Positions 1 to 6,156 of a stretch of 7,920 nt of DNA are shown piece by piece. The position numbers were made by a program, and so were the translations under genes. The DNA is taken from assembly GCA_902490145.1 (NCBI GenBank), contig CABUCT010000056.1, positions 1-7,920 on the forward strand, written 5' to 3'. Each line of letters starts with the position of its first letter. The first letter of the stretch is position 1. The DNA is from an uncultured Oscillospiraceae bacterium (GTDB lineage: Bacteria > Bacillota > Clostridia > Oscillospirales > Acutalibacteraceae). The notes under the pieces are model-generated. The model did not search any database and was not told where the DNA came from. It worked only from the letters and a program-made list of their open reading frames with translations.

Positions 1-235
1 GTGCAGCAGTCGGGCTGCCGCCCGGCAACGGTCAAAACTTTAAGCGGCATAAAACGCAGTTGATCCTTTCGGATTCTTGAGTATTTTAACAATGCAAAGG
101 CGGAAATCCGTCCTTTAAAATCGTGTTCGGATTTATCGGCTTTGCTTAAGCAAGGAAACCGATCCCGCAGTGATTTTGAGTTTCTGAACTTCAACGATAT
201 ATTTCGGGATTTAATGAATTTTTGCAAAAACGGCT
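1..235 (+). repeat. Dispersed repeat copy A (truncated by the window start)
   Basis: This stretch is repeated at 7278-7458 in the same orientation (copy B) and at 7600-7905 inverted (copy C). Aligned by eye, positions 1-152 match the reverse complement of 7718-7868 with roughly a dozen differences (about 90% identity), and match 7311-7420 at about 85%. Similarity to C continues with gaps to about position 235; for example the block ACGATATATTT near 193 corresponds to ACGATATGTTT in C. Copies B and C contain about 25-35 bp more at the end corresponding to position 1, so copy A probably continues beyond the window. No gene was accepted here. One frame on the minus strand stays open and encodes a peptide shared with the other copies. 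Confidence 0.85.
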
Positions 236-692
236 AAATCGTCCGACATACCCCTCCGGTCACCATTCGATAGTAACCTCGCATGCCGTGCCGCTGAATC
301 TGCCCCTCTCAAAAAAATCTTTGTCTGAACTTGAGAAAGTTTTTTCAGGTTCACGGAGGAACGGGGTGTAAAGCTAACGCTTGCGACTGCATTAAAATAA
401 AGAAACTGCATTAAGATAAAGAAATTGGGGGGGATTTTCACAGTTTCGCAGCCCTTGTTTTCTTATTTTATCGTCTGATCTGATTTTTATAATAAAAGAA
501 AGCCGCCGGATTTAAAGCTAACACCACATAAGGAAGTAATTAATACAATATTGAAATACAACTATATAGACGTTGCAAATGGAACACAGTTTACAGATAA
601 CTATATTAAATTAAGATATCTAGAAAGGATGTAAGAATTCAGAATGTACCGTTGAAAGAGGTTGAAATTATACTGTCCTTTCAAAAAAGTAC
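236..692. other. Gene-poor stretch, AT-rich toward its end
   Basis: I see no convincing gene. The 236-380 part is of mixed composition and may belong to a diverged repeat. From about 390 the base composition becomes clearly AT-rich up to the acetyltransferase gene. The 10-mer TAAAGCTAAC occurs twice (369-378 and 513-522). A frame ending at TAA 632-634 stays open for over 30 codons and could be the 3' remnant of a lost gene, but it has no convincing start and I do not recognise the peptide. Confidence 0.5.
386..423. repeat. 19-bp tandem duplication, two copies
   Basis: Two adjacent 19-bp units, 386-404 and 405-423, differ at a single base (ACTGCATTAAAATAAAGAA and ACTGCATTAAGATAAAGAA). They lie outside any accepted gene. 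Replication slippage is the simplest origin. Confidence 0.85.
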
Positions 693-772
693 TTTAATTT
701 GTCATATTTGACGAGTATAATATTCTTAGCAGTAGCTTAAAACAGAGCGATAAACATTATTTTGAAAGGACA
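674..772 (+). promoter_or_regulatory. Inverted repeat whose second arm holds the ribosome site
   Basis: TGTCCTTTCAAAA (674-686) is the exact reverse complement of TTTTGAAAGGACA read across 760-772 (13 bp, perfect). The second arm contains the GAAAGGA Shine-Dalgarno (764-770) that serves the ATG at 780. Transcripts starting upstream of 674 could fold and hide the ribosome site. Transcripts from the TATAAT at 716-721 would lack the first arm and stay translatable. The match is seen directly; the regulatory role is inference. Confidence 0.5.
693..721 (+). promoter_or_regulatory. Putative sigma-A promoter of the acetyltransferase gene
   Basis: A perfect -10 hexamer TATAAT lies at 716-721, with a weak -35 (TTTAAT, 693-698) at 17-bp spacing. 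Transcription would begin near 728, giving a leader of about 50 nt before the ATG at 780. The -10 is strong and the -35 is poor. Confidence 0.5.
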
Positions 773-779
773 AAATAAA

Positions 780-1409
780 ATGAGCGAAATTGAAAAAATG
801 CTGGCAGGAAAAATATATAATCCTTTTTGTGAGAATATGCCGGAGGATCGCCGCAGAGCACATGAGTTATGCCAGAAGTATAATTCTATTCCGGAGTCCG
901 ATGAGGTGTCCAGAGAAGCGATCCTGTGCGAATTGATGCCGGATCACGGAGAAGGCGTTTACCTTCAGGGACCAATTCAGTTCGATTTTGGTACGCATAT
1001 AAAGATGGGCCGACGGTCTTATGCTAATTTTAATTTTTGTGTTCTGGATGAAAACGAAGTGATAATAGGTGAAAATGTTTTTATAGGCCCTAACTGCTCC
1101 ATACTAACTCCGATTCATCCCCTGTGTTATGAAGATCGGAACATTTTTCACGACGAAAAGACTGATAAGGATATAAACATTGAATATAGTGCTCCTGTTG
1201 TTATTAAAGACAATTGCTGGATCGGCGGATGTGTTACTATTCTGCCGGGTGTAACCATTGGAGAAGGATGCGTAATTGGGGCTGGTGCTGTCGTGACTAG
1301 AAACATCCCAGCCCATACATTGGCATTTGGAAATCCGTGCAGGGCGGTTCGTGGAATTACGGAAAAAGATCGCTTATCAAATCACCCCGAGCTCTTTTTA
1401 GAGGAATAA
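780..1409 (+). CDS. maa: Maltose/galactoside-type sugar O-acetyltransferase (left-handed beta-helix)
   Basis: A 209-residue cytoplasmic acetyltransferase of the LacA/Maa branch of the hexapeptide-repeat family, which moves acetyl from acetyl-CoA to a sugar hydroxyl; it normally works as a trimer. The N-terminal part (about 1-60, with EKMLAGKIYNPF and ELCQKYN) is the usual maltose acetyltransferase cap. From residue 65 on come hexapeptide turns (IIGENVFIGPNC, VIKDNCWIGGCVTILPGVTI, VIGAGAVVTRNIP). His113 in PIHPL fits the catalytic histidine, and YANFNFCVLD (81-90) fits the substrate-site segment with its conserved Asn. It ends with the typical GNPCRAVRGIT segment. The ATG at 780 was chosen because GAAAGGA lies 9 nt upstream; an in-frame TTG at 762 would overlap that site. 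Full length, single-gene unit. The true sugar acceptor cannot be told from the sequence, and the symbol is by family resemblance. Confidence 0.92.
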   Translation: MSEIEKMLAGKIYNPFCENMPEDRRRAHELCQKYNSIPESDEVSREAILCELMPDHGEGVYLQGPIQFDFGTHIKMGRRSYANFNFCVLDENEVIIGENVFIGPNCSILTPIHPLCYEDRNIFHDEKTDKDINIEYSAPVVIKDNCWIGGCVTILPGVTIGEGCVIGAGAVVTRNIPAHTLAFGNPCRAVRGITEKDRLSNHPELFLEE

Positions 1410-1463
1410 AGTTCATTGTTATAAACTGAACAACAAATTCCAGTTTCCCACCCGCACAAACAC

Positions 1464-1505
1464 CCCTCCGCTTTGGTATAATGTACTCGAAACGGAGGGA
1501 TTTTT
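1464..1505 (+). terminator. Hairpin plus T-run after the acetyltransferase gene, overlapping a promoter-like box
   Basis: CCCTCCG (1464-1470) pairs with CGGAGGG (1493-1499), extended by TTT/AAA across a one-base bulge, and is followed by ATTTTTG. It starts 55 bp after the acetyltransferase stop, so it can end that transcript. The loop, however, contains a complete extended -10, so the same bases may instead start transcription. Both readings fit. Confidence 0.5.
1474..1482 (+). promoter_or_regulatory. Extended -10 promoter element
   Basis: TGGTATAAT at 1474-1482 is a perfect extended -10 (TGnTATAAT). No good -35 is visible at the expected place (GCACAA at 1454-1459), which an extended -10 can tolerate. 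About 11 bp further on is a strong GGAGGG ribosome site (1494-1499), followed by a short ORF at 1504. Confidence 0.45.
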
Positions 1506-1650
1506 GTGGGATTACAAAAGCATATTGCAGGATTCTGTTTTTAAAAGCACCGAACAGCAAAGAATATTAGCGATGATTTACGGTCAATGCAGTAGAAATG
1601 TCACATACCGTAGCAAGCAGGGAAACTGTCAATACAGTTTCCGAAAGTAA
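1504..1650 (+). CDS. Short ORF of 48 codons, unknown; possible gene remnant
   Basis: A TTG start at 1504 sits 4 nt after a strong GGAGGG site and runs to TAA at 1648-1650. The product begins MWDYKSILQDSVFKSTEQQR and is mixed hydrophilic, with no signal peptide or membrane segment. I do not recognise it. The last 10 codons overlap a perfect 9-bp-stem hairpin (1621-1642), which suggests that the reading frame may be cut off by other sequence there. It could be a genuine small protein or the 5' remnant of a longer gene. The support is the promoter, the ribosome site and the open frame only. Confidence 0.3.
   Translation: MWDYKSILQDSVFKSTEQQRILAMIYGQCSRNVTYRSKQGNCQYSFRK
1621..1642. repeat. Perfect 9-bp hairpin
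   Basis: GGAAACTGT (1621-1629) and ACAGTTTCC (1634-1642) form a perfect 9-bp stem with a CAAT loop. No T-run follows on either strand, so it is not a typical terminator. Its role is unknown. Confidence 0.5.
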
Positions 1651-1685
1651 AAAACGGTGCAACCCATTTTTCTGAGTTGCACCGT
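1649..1685 (-). terminator. Rho-independent terminator of the flavodiiron gene
   Basis: ACGGTGCAAC (1654-1663) and GTTGCACCGT (1676-1685) form a perfect 10-bp stem with a 12-nt loop. On the minus strand it is followed by TTTTTACTTTC. It lies about 125 bp past the stop of the minus-strand flavodiiron gene, with no other minus-strand gene between them. On the plus strand no T-run follows. Confidence 0.6.
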
Positions 1686-1809
1686 ACCTGATAAAAACTT
1701 CCGTATCTGACGTTGACTACCCCGGCGGCTTTTTAGCAAAACTGATACTATTTTAAAGGGATAGATTTCAGGATGTGAAAATTCCGAGGTTTTCAGCTTC
1801 TTCTATATT

Positions 1810-3600
1810 TTATTCGATTGGTTCAAAGTCAGCAGCTCCGTGTTTACAAAGCGGACAAATAAAGTCTTCGGGTAATTCGTCTCCTTCATATACATATCCG
1901 CAAACCTTGCACACAAAACCCTTTTTGCCCTCTGTTTGGGGCTTCGGCTTAACGTTATCCTGATAAAAGTTATATGTCATAGTCTCTGCATTTGAAATAA
2001 CTCTTGCTTCGGTAATACTGCATATAAACATTCCATGGGTGTCAAGATCAATATATTGCTCAACCTTAAGTGACATAAAGGAGTTTATATATTGGGGCAA
2101 AAATGCCAGTCCGTTATCCGAACGAAGGGGTGTGTAATTTTCAAATTTGTTGACGCTGCGTCCGCTTTTGAATCCAAAATTCTCGAACACCTTGAACGGT
2201 GCGTCGACCGACAGGCAGTTGACATTCATAATTCCCGACTGTTTGATAACGTGATGCGAATAATTTTGTTTGTTTATAGTCACTGCAATACGATTAGGCG
2301 TGTTTGTCACCTGAGTAACCGTGTTGACAATAAGACCATTGTCTTTCTTTCCGTCGTTAGAGGTTATGACATATAATCCGTAACCGATGTTAAACAGTGC
2401 GGTAAGATCATTTTTATTTGCGGTCTCGCTTTGGCGGGCGAGATACTCTTTGCAAAGCTCATTTGAAAGTGCCTCAAGCTGTGCGGCACTGTCCTCACTG
2501 AGTGCAGACCTGATCGTAACTGTAGTGTCGGTATAAGTTAGGTTTTTGCTGTTTTCGAACATCTTTTTCATGATTTTGGCCGCAAGAGGTGCCCACGAAC
2601 CGTTTTCAATAAACGCAATCGTCCGATTTTGATAATTACGTTCAATCAAATGATCTATAAACTGTTTCATAAACGGAAATAGCTCTGCATTATAGGTTGT
2701 GGTGGCAAGCACAAGTTTTCCGTAACGGAAAGCGTCTTCCACAGCCTCTGCCATGTCCTCGCGGGCAAGATCACACACAACTACCTTCGGACAACCCTTA
2801 GCTTTCAGTTTTTCGGCAAGCTGCCCGACCGCACGTCTTGTGTTGCCGTAAACAGAAGTATAAGCAATCATAATGCCATCGCTCTCAGCCGAATAGGACG
2901 ACCATGTGTTATAAAGTCCGATATAATATCCCAGATTTTCGGTCAGTACCGGCCCGTGCAAAGGACAAATTATCTTAATGTCAAATCCTGACACTTTTTT
3001 CAGCAAATTTTGAACCTGTGTGCCGTATTTGCCAACAATTCCGAAATAATAACGCCGAGCCTCGCATGCCCAATCTTCCTGCACGTCCAGTGCTCCGAAT
3101 TTTCCGAATCCGTCTGCCGAAAAAAGGATCTTATCGGTGTTATCATAAGTTACCATGACCTCCGGCCAGTGAACCATAGGTGCTGTGGTAAAGGTCAGAA
3201 CATGCTTTCCAAGATCAAGGCTGTCGCCTTCGGAAACCACAATTTTTCTTTCGGGAAAATCGGTTCCAAAGAAGTTTTGCATCATGGCAAACGCCTTTGC
3301 GGTCGCAATGATCTTCGCTTCTGAATAAAGATCCATAAAGCTTCCGATATTAGCCGAATGATCCGGCTCCATATGCTGAACAATCAGATAATCAGGTTTT
3401 CTTCCGTCAAGTGCATGTTCAAGATTGTCAAACCATTCATGGGTGAAATTTGCGTCCACCGTGTCCAGAACAGCAATCTTGTTATCAATTATAACATAAG
3501 AATTATAAGCCATGCCGTTCGGCACATCATATTGTCCTTCAAATAAATCTATCTTGTGGTCGTTAACACCGACATATTTAATGTCATCAGTTATCTGCAT
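1810..3600 (-). CDS. Flavodiiron protein fused to flavin reductase and rubredoxin domains (O2/NO reductase)
   Basis: A 596-residue cytoplasmic flavodiiron protein that should reduce O2 to water and/or NO to N2O. Domain order: metallo-beta-lactamase-like diiron domain (about 1-240), flavodoxin domain (about 243-390, FMN loop SVYGNT), flavin-reductase-like domain (about 398-550), and C-terminal rubredoxin (562-596) with CKVC (Cys564, Cys567) and CPLC (Cys582, Cys585). All seven expected iron ligands are present: His76, Glu78, Asp80, His81 in HMEPDH, then His144, Asp163 and His215. In Moorella the last two domains form a separate protein, Hrb, that carries NADH electrons to FprA; here they are on the same chain, so the protein should take electrons from NAD(P)H without a separate rubredoxin. 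The ATG at 3600 is supported by GAAAGGA 10 nt upstream. Stand-alone gene. O2 versus NO preference cannot be judged. Confidence 0.95.
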   Translation of the reverse strand: MQITDDIKYVGVNDHKIDLFEGQYDVPNGMAYNSYVIIDNKIAVLDTVDANFTHEWFDNLEHALDGRKPDYLIVQHMEPDHSANIGSFMDLYSEAKIIATAKAFAMMQNFFGTDFPERKIVVSEGDSLDLGKHVLTFTTAPMVHWPEVMVTYDNTDKILFSADGFGKFGALDVQEDWACEARRYYFGIVGKYGTQVQNLLKKVSGFDIKIICPLHGPVLTENLGYYIGLYNTWSSYSAESDGIMIAYTSVYGNTRRAVGQLAEKLKAKGCPKVVVCDLAREDMAEAVEDAFRYGKLVLATTTYNAELFPFMKQFIDHLIERNYQNRTIAFIENGSWAPLAAKIMKKMFENSKNLTYTDTTVTIRSALSEDSAAQLEALSNELCKEYLARQSETANKNDLTALFNIGYGLYVITSNDGKKDNGLIVNTVTQVTNTPNRIAVTINKQNYSHHVIKQSGIMNVNCLSVDAPFKVFENFGFKSGRSVNKFENYTPLRSDNGLAFLPQYINSFMSLKVEQYIDLDTHGMFICSITEARVISNAETMTYNFYQDNVKPKPQTEGKKGFVCKVCGYVYEGDELPEDFICPLCKHGAADFEPIE

Positions 3601-3631
3601 TCTAAAGACTTCCTTTCTGTTCTTTTAAGCT

Positions 3632-3660
3632 ATTTTATCATATGCGGGAATTTATTTCTA
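3632..3660 (-). promoter_or_regulatory. Putative promoter of the flavodiiron gene
   Basis: On the minus strand, TAGAAA (3655-3660) and TAAAAT (3632-3637) are separated by 17 bp, matching four and five of six consensus positions. Transcription would begin near 3625, giving a leader of about 25 nt with the GAAAGGA site. I found no clear redox-repressor palindrome in the 120 bp upstream. Confidence 0.4.
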
Positions 3661-3721
3661 TTGTTTTAATAATATTTTGAAAATTTTTTTGATTTAGCCG
3701 ACTTTTCCATTTTCACGGGAA

Positions 3722-3772
3722 TAACAAAAATAAACGGCCTGCGGAAATCAAATAAATTCAAATCCGCAAGCC
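3722..3772 (-). terminator. Terminator of the PAP2-like membrane protein gene
   Basis: Read on the minus strand, GGCTTGCGGA (3763-3772) pairs with TCCGCAGGCC (3736-3745) through 10 bp with one G-T wobble and a 17-nt loop, then GTTTATTTTTGTT follows. It lies about 30 bp past the stop of the gene ending at 3804 and separates that gene from the flavodiiron unit. Confidence 0.75.
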
Positions 3773-3803
3773 TTGTCATCAGCATTTTTGTTTTGTCTGA
3801 TAA

Positions 3804-4412
3804 TTAAAATAATCTTATAATTCCTAACGAAATAATCATCATAACAACCGGAATTGCACTTCCTATGACCAGTTGTGCCGGAGTGTGGCGTTTCATCTTG
3901 ACCGACGCCCAGAATACAAATGCCAAAATTGCATAAAGAATACAATAAGGAAGTCCGAGACAATAAATCAGCATTGCAATGGGTCCTGAAACTCCACAGG
4001 CATGACCGCTTGCTTTTACTCCGAAAACAAATGAGGACAAAGCAATCATAATTCCCGACAAAAGATATGTCCAGAAAATGAGCATTTCAATTCTGGCTGC
4101 ACCGAAAATAAATGAACCCGCAATTCCTGCCACATATCCGATAACCGAAAAAACAATGGCAAGATTCCTTTGACCTTCTCGGCCCTTTTTACGCAGAGGC
4201 GGTATGATCGCCGAAATCGGATATGCCAAAAGCGGAAATACGGTCAGGCAGCTAAGAGCGTAAAGATAGTGATTGATATTAGAAAAAATTGAAGGCTTGA
4301 CAATAAGGATGGCAGTGAGCATAAATGCCGCCATAAACGGGGCAACAGTCAAAACTCTTACCGCCTTTGCAAAGCTCTGTTTTAAAATTTCTTTTTTTCT
4401 TGAAGTTTCCAT
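3804..4412 (-). CDS. Multi-pass membrane protein with degenerate PAP2-phosphatase-like motifs
   Basis: A 202-residue integral membrane protein with about six hydrophobic segments (roughly 20-40, 48-71, 85-105, 110-131, 142-170, 180-201). Three stretches sit where the PAP2 (phosphatidic acid phosphatase type 2) motifs would: Lys75-x6-Arg82-Asn83 for KX6RP, ASGHACG with His137 for PSGH, and ASVKMKRHTPAQ with His176 for SRX5HX3D. Both histidines are kept, but the expected Arg and Asp of the third motif are Ser170 and Gln180 and the Pro of the first is Asn. It may be a reduced-activity or non-catalytic family member, or the likeness may be partly chance. The start is firm: AAAGGAGG at 4420-4427, 7 nt from the ATG. 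Single gene with its own terminator; substrate unknown. Confidence 0.7.
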   Translation of the reverse strand: METSRKKEILKQSFAKAVRVLTVAPFMAAFMLTAILIVKPSIFSNINHYLYALSCLTVFPLLAYPISAIIPPLRKKGREGQRNLAIVFSVIGYVAGIAGSFIFGAARIEMLIFWTYLLSGIMIALSSFVFGVKASGHACGVSGPIAMLIYCLGLPYCILYAILAFVFWASVKMKRHTPAQLVIGSAIPVVMMIISLGIIRLF

Positions 4413-4521
4413 GTAAAAGCCTCCTTTTAAAACAAGTGTGTGATATGCCTGATTAAAACAAAAACAGAATATCTGTCCAAATCAAAAAAGTGATAATTCT
4501 TGCTCATCACTTTACCGTTTT

Positions 4522-4562
4522 TCCTACCGCCGAAAATCGGCGGTAGGACTTTGCTTTTTTTA
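4522..4562 (+). terminator. Strong + strand terminator hairpin without an upstream gene
   Basis: CCTACCGCCGA (4523-4533) and TCGGCGGTAGG (4537-4547) form a perfect 11-bp stem with an AAA loop, closed further by T4522-A4548. On the plus strand ACTTTGC and seven Ts follow (4555-4561). On the minus strand the bases that follow are A-rich, so it acts only for rightward transcripts. No rightward gene lies upstream; it could end a small RNA or block antisense transcription into the next operon. Confidence 0.65.
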
Positions 4563-4593
4563 GGCTATTTTCATTTTACCCGGTTTTCCGTTA

Positions 4594-4655
4594 TTTGTCA
4601 CTCTATTAAAAAAATTTTATCACTACCCTTTAATTCTTTGCAGTAGAGTGACAAA
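4594..4655. promoter_or_regulatory. 12-bp inverted repeat upstream of the XRE operon
   Basis: TTTGTCACTCTA (4594-4605) and TAGAGTGACAAA (4644-4655) are exact reverse complements, 38 bp apart, and end about 50 bp before the -35 of the operon promoter. They could be paired binding sites for the XRE regulator encoded next, or the arms of an RNA or cruciform stem. The repeat is seen directly; the role is inferred. Confidence 0.5.
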
Positions 4656-4706
4656 AAATTCTCTCTACCACGGGTGGAGTTCCAGTGGCGGCGGGCTTTT
4701 TGGGGG

Positions 4707-4735
4707 TTGATTTTTTATATAGGCTGATTTATAAT
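4707..4735 (+). promoter_or_regulatory. Sigma-A promoter of the XRE / surface protein / rsmG cluster
   Basis: TTGATT (4707-4712) and a perfect TATAAT (4730-4735) are separated by exactly 17 bp. The expected transcription start, seven bases after the -10, falls at about 4742, which is the A of the ATG start codon. The mRNA would therefore have little or no leader. Confidence 0.7.
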
Positions 4736-4741
4736 AGATAT

Positions 4742-5374
4742 ATGAATGAAGAAAATTTAAAGAAAAATATTGCAAAAAAACTTGCCTTTTATCGTAAAAA
4801 TGCCGGTCTCACACAGTCAGAGCTTGCCGAAAAAATAAGCTATTCGGACAAATCGATCTCAAAATGGGAACGTGGAGAAGGGCTTCCTGACGTTGCGGTA
4901 CTGGTCACTCTTTCTGAGCTTTTCGGAGTTTCTCTTGATGATTTCATAAACGACAAAGCTCCAAAAAAGCCGATAAAAGCTTTGAAAAAATACACTCTGA
5001 TCCCTCTCCTTTCGGTTGGGGTCGCATGGCTTTGTGCAACTTTTGTATACTTTGTTTTAATGTTGGTGATGCCGGATGTTCCGCGTCTTTGGCTCAGCTT
5101 TATATATGCCTGTCCCGTATCATTTATCATATTGGTGGTGTTTTCCTCAATGTGGTGGAAGATGATCTTCCAGATTTTCTCGGTAAGCGGACTTATTTGG
5201 ACCATCGCCGTTTCGCTCGACATAACCTTCAGTCTTAAATACATGTATCTTATATATGTTGTTGCTGCAGTGCTTCAGGTACTCGCTATCTTATGGTATG
5301 TGCTCATTTATGATCGTGATAAGAGCAGAGTATCAAAATCAAAATCTATAAAAAACGATAGAGGATCTTTATGA
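4742..5374 (+). CDS. Membrane-anchored XRE-family transcriptional regulator
   Basis: A 210-residue protein with an N-terminal Cro/CI-type helix-turn-helix (about 7-67; GLTQSELAEKISYSDKSISK then WERGEGLPD) and a C-terminal block of four predicted membrane helices (about 84-109, 116-136, 140-161, 166-189), ending in a charged tail. The DNA-binding part should lie at the inner face of the membrane. The ATG at 4742 fits the usual distance from start to helix 1 but has no ribosome site; the promoter predicts a leaderless message. An in-frame GTG at 4685 has a fair site (GGTGGAG, 4673-4679) and would add 19 residues, but it lies upstream of that promoter. The next gene overlaps by 4 bp (ATGA), so the two are probably translationally coupled and work together. 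Target genes and signal unknown; autoregulation is plausible. Confidence 0.85.
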   Translation: MNEENLKKNIAKKLAFYRKNAGLTQSELAEKISYSDKSISKWERGEGLPDVAVLVTLSELFGVSLDDFINDKAPKKPIKALKKYTLIPLLSVGVAWLCATFVYFVLMLVMPDVPRLWLSFIYACPVSFIILVVFSSMWWKMIFQIFSVSGLIWTIAVSLDITFSLKYMYLIYVVAAVLQVLAILWYVLIYDRDKSRVSKSKSIKNDRGSL

Positions 5375-6144
5375 AAAAAGCCATTATAATTCCGTTGGTT
5401 GTGCTCGTTTCCTGTCTTTCAGCATTTCAAATACTGGTTTCAGCCACTGTGGTCACAAAGGACGGTATTTCTGTTTCAATTTCAGATGTTTTCACTGTTT
5501 TTACCGAAGATAATCTGGATTCCAACAGCTCAAAGCTTGAAGCAATCGGTGAAACAAAGTCCGGCATGGAAACCAAATTTAAACAAGACGGATATTTGTT
5601 TTATGCTGTTTCCGAAAAAATGAATTCAACCGTGTTTTTAAGATGTGAAGAGAACAAGGTTTCAGAAGCTGTTGTTGACCTGATCAACTATTCCGACAAA
5701 GAGACTGCCAAAAGGCTGCTTATCGGAAGCGGAATCGACAAAGCTTCGGAAGTAAAAGAAATAGAGCGAAACGGAGCTTTGTTTTACAGACTTATGTTCA
5801 CCCCGGAATCCAATCCTGAGCTTTCAGACAGCCGAATTATGTATATTACTGTAATAAACGGCCGCTCCTACACCCTTTGTCTAATTGAAAAAGCCGATAC
5901 TCTTTCATCTAACTCGTCGTCCGCGTGTACAAGTATCTTCGAATCGATGGATTATACTGTAGAAAGCGAAGCCTGCCGAATTCAGGAAAGAAAGGATAGA
6001 GTTATATCGGTTGCGTTTTCAATTGCAATTCCGGTTGCTGTGATCATCGCAGGTATTATAATTTGGTCGCTGATTCGTGATTTCCGTGCAAAACACTTGG
6101 AAGAAGACCGCCGCCGTAACAGCCGAAGAAAACCCAGAAGATAG
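5371..6144 (+). CDS. Surface-exposed single-pass membrane protein, unknown function
   Basis: A 257-residue protein with an N-terminal signal sequence (1-25, likely cut near LVSA), an extracytoplasmic region of about 185 residues, one membrane helix (about 211-234), and a very basic cytoplasmic tail (RRRNSRRKPRR). Cys15 sits in a lipobox-like LVSC, but the hydrophobic run continues for 10 more residues, so ordinary signal peptidase cleavage seems likelier. The segment around 35-110 reminds me of a clostridial secreted-protein domain of unknown role; this is a weak impression. The gene overlaps the XRE regulator by 4 bp and has AGAGGA 5 nt before its ATG. The arrangement suggests that its outer part senses something and influences the membrane regulator, but no partner motif is recognised. 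Confidence 0.75.
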   Translation: MKKAIIIPLVVLVSCLSAFQILVSATVVTKDGISVSISDVFTVFTEDNLDSNSSKLEAIGETKSGMETKFKQDGYLFYAVSEKMNSTVFLRCEENKVSEAVVDLINYSDKETAKRLLIGSGIDKASEVKEIERNGALFYRLMFTPESNPELSDSRIMYITVINGRSYTLCLIEKADTLSSNSSSACTSIFESMDYTVESEACRIQERKDRVISVAFSIAIPVAVIIAGIIIWSLIRDFRAKHLEEDRRRNSRRKPRR

Positions 6145-6156
6145 GATTTTGTTATT

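Larger units (their letters stand above)
4413..4706. other. Structured intergenic region between divergent units
   Basis: No gene is seen. The region holds the ribosome site of the leftward membrane protein gene (4420-4427), a short palindrome ACAGAATATCTGT (4464-4476), an 8-bp stem AAAGTGAT/ATCACTTT (4487-4494 and 4506-4513), a strong terminator hairpin (4522-4562) and a 12-bp inverted repeat (4594-4655). A GC-rich patch at 4668-4706 follows, just before the promoter of the rightward operon. Confidence 0.6.

Noticed and set aside
211..441. 76-codon minus-strand ORF.
   Set aside because: No ribosome site, and it spans the 19-bp tandem duplication and the end of repeat copy A.
551..634. Open frame ending LKLRYLERM-like before TAA 632-634.
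   Set aside because: No start with a proper ribosome site and no recognisable family; kept only as a possible gene remnant in the intergenic note.
5371..5445. Lipoprotein signal (LVSC with Cys15) in the surface protein.
   Set aside because: The hydrophobic run continues for about 10 residues after the cysteine, unlike a lipoprotein, so a standard signal peptide is favoured.
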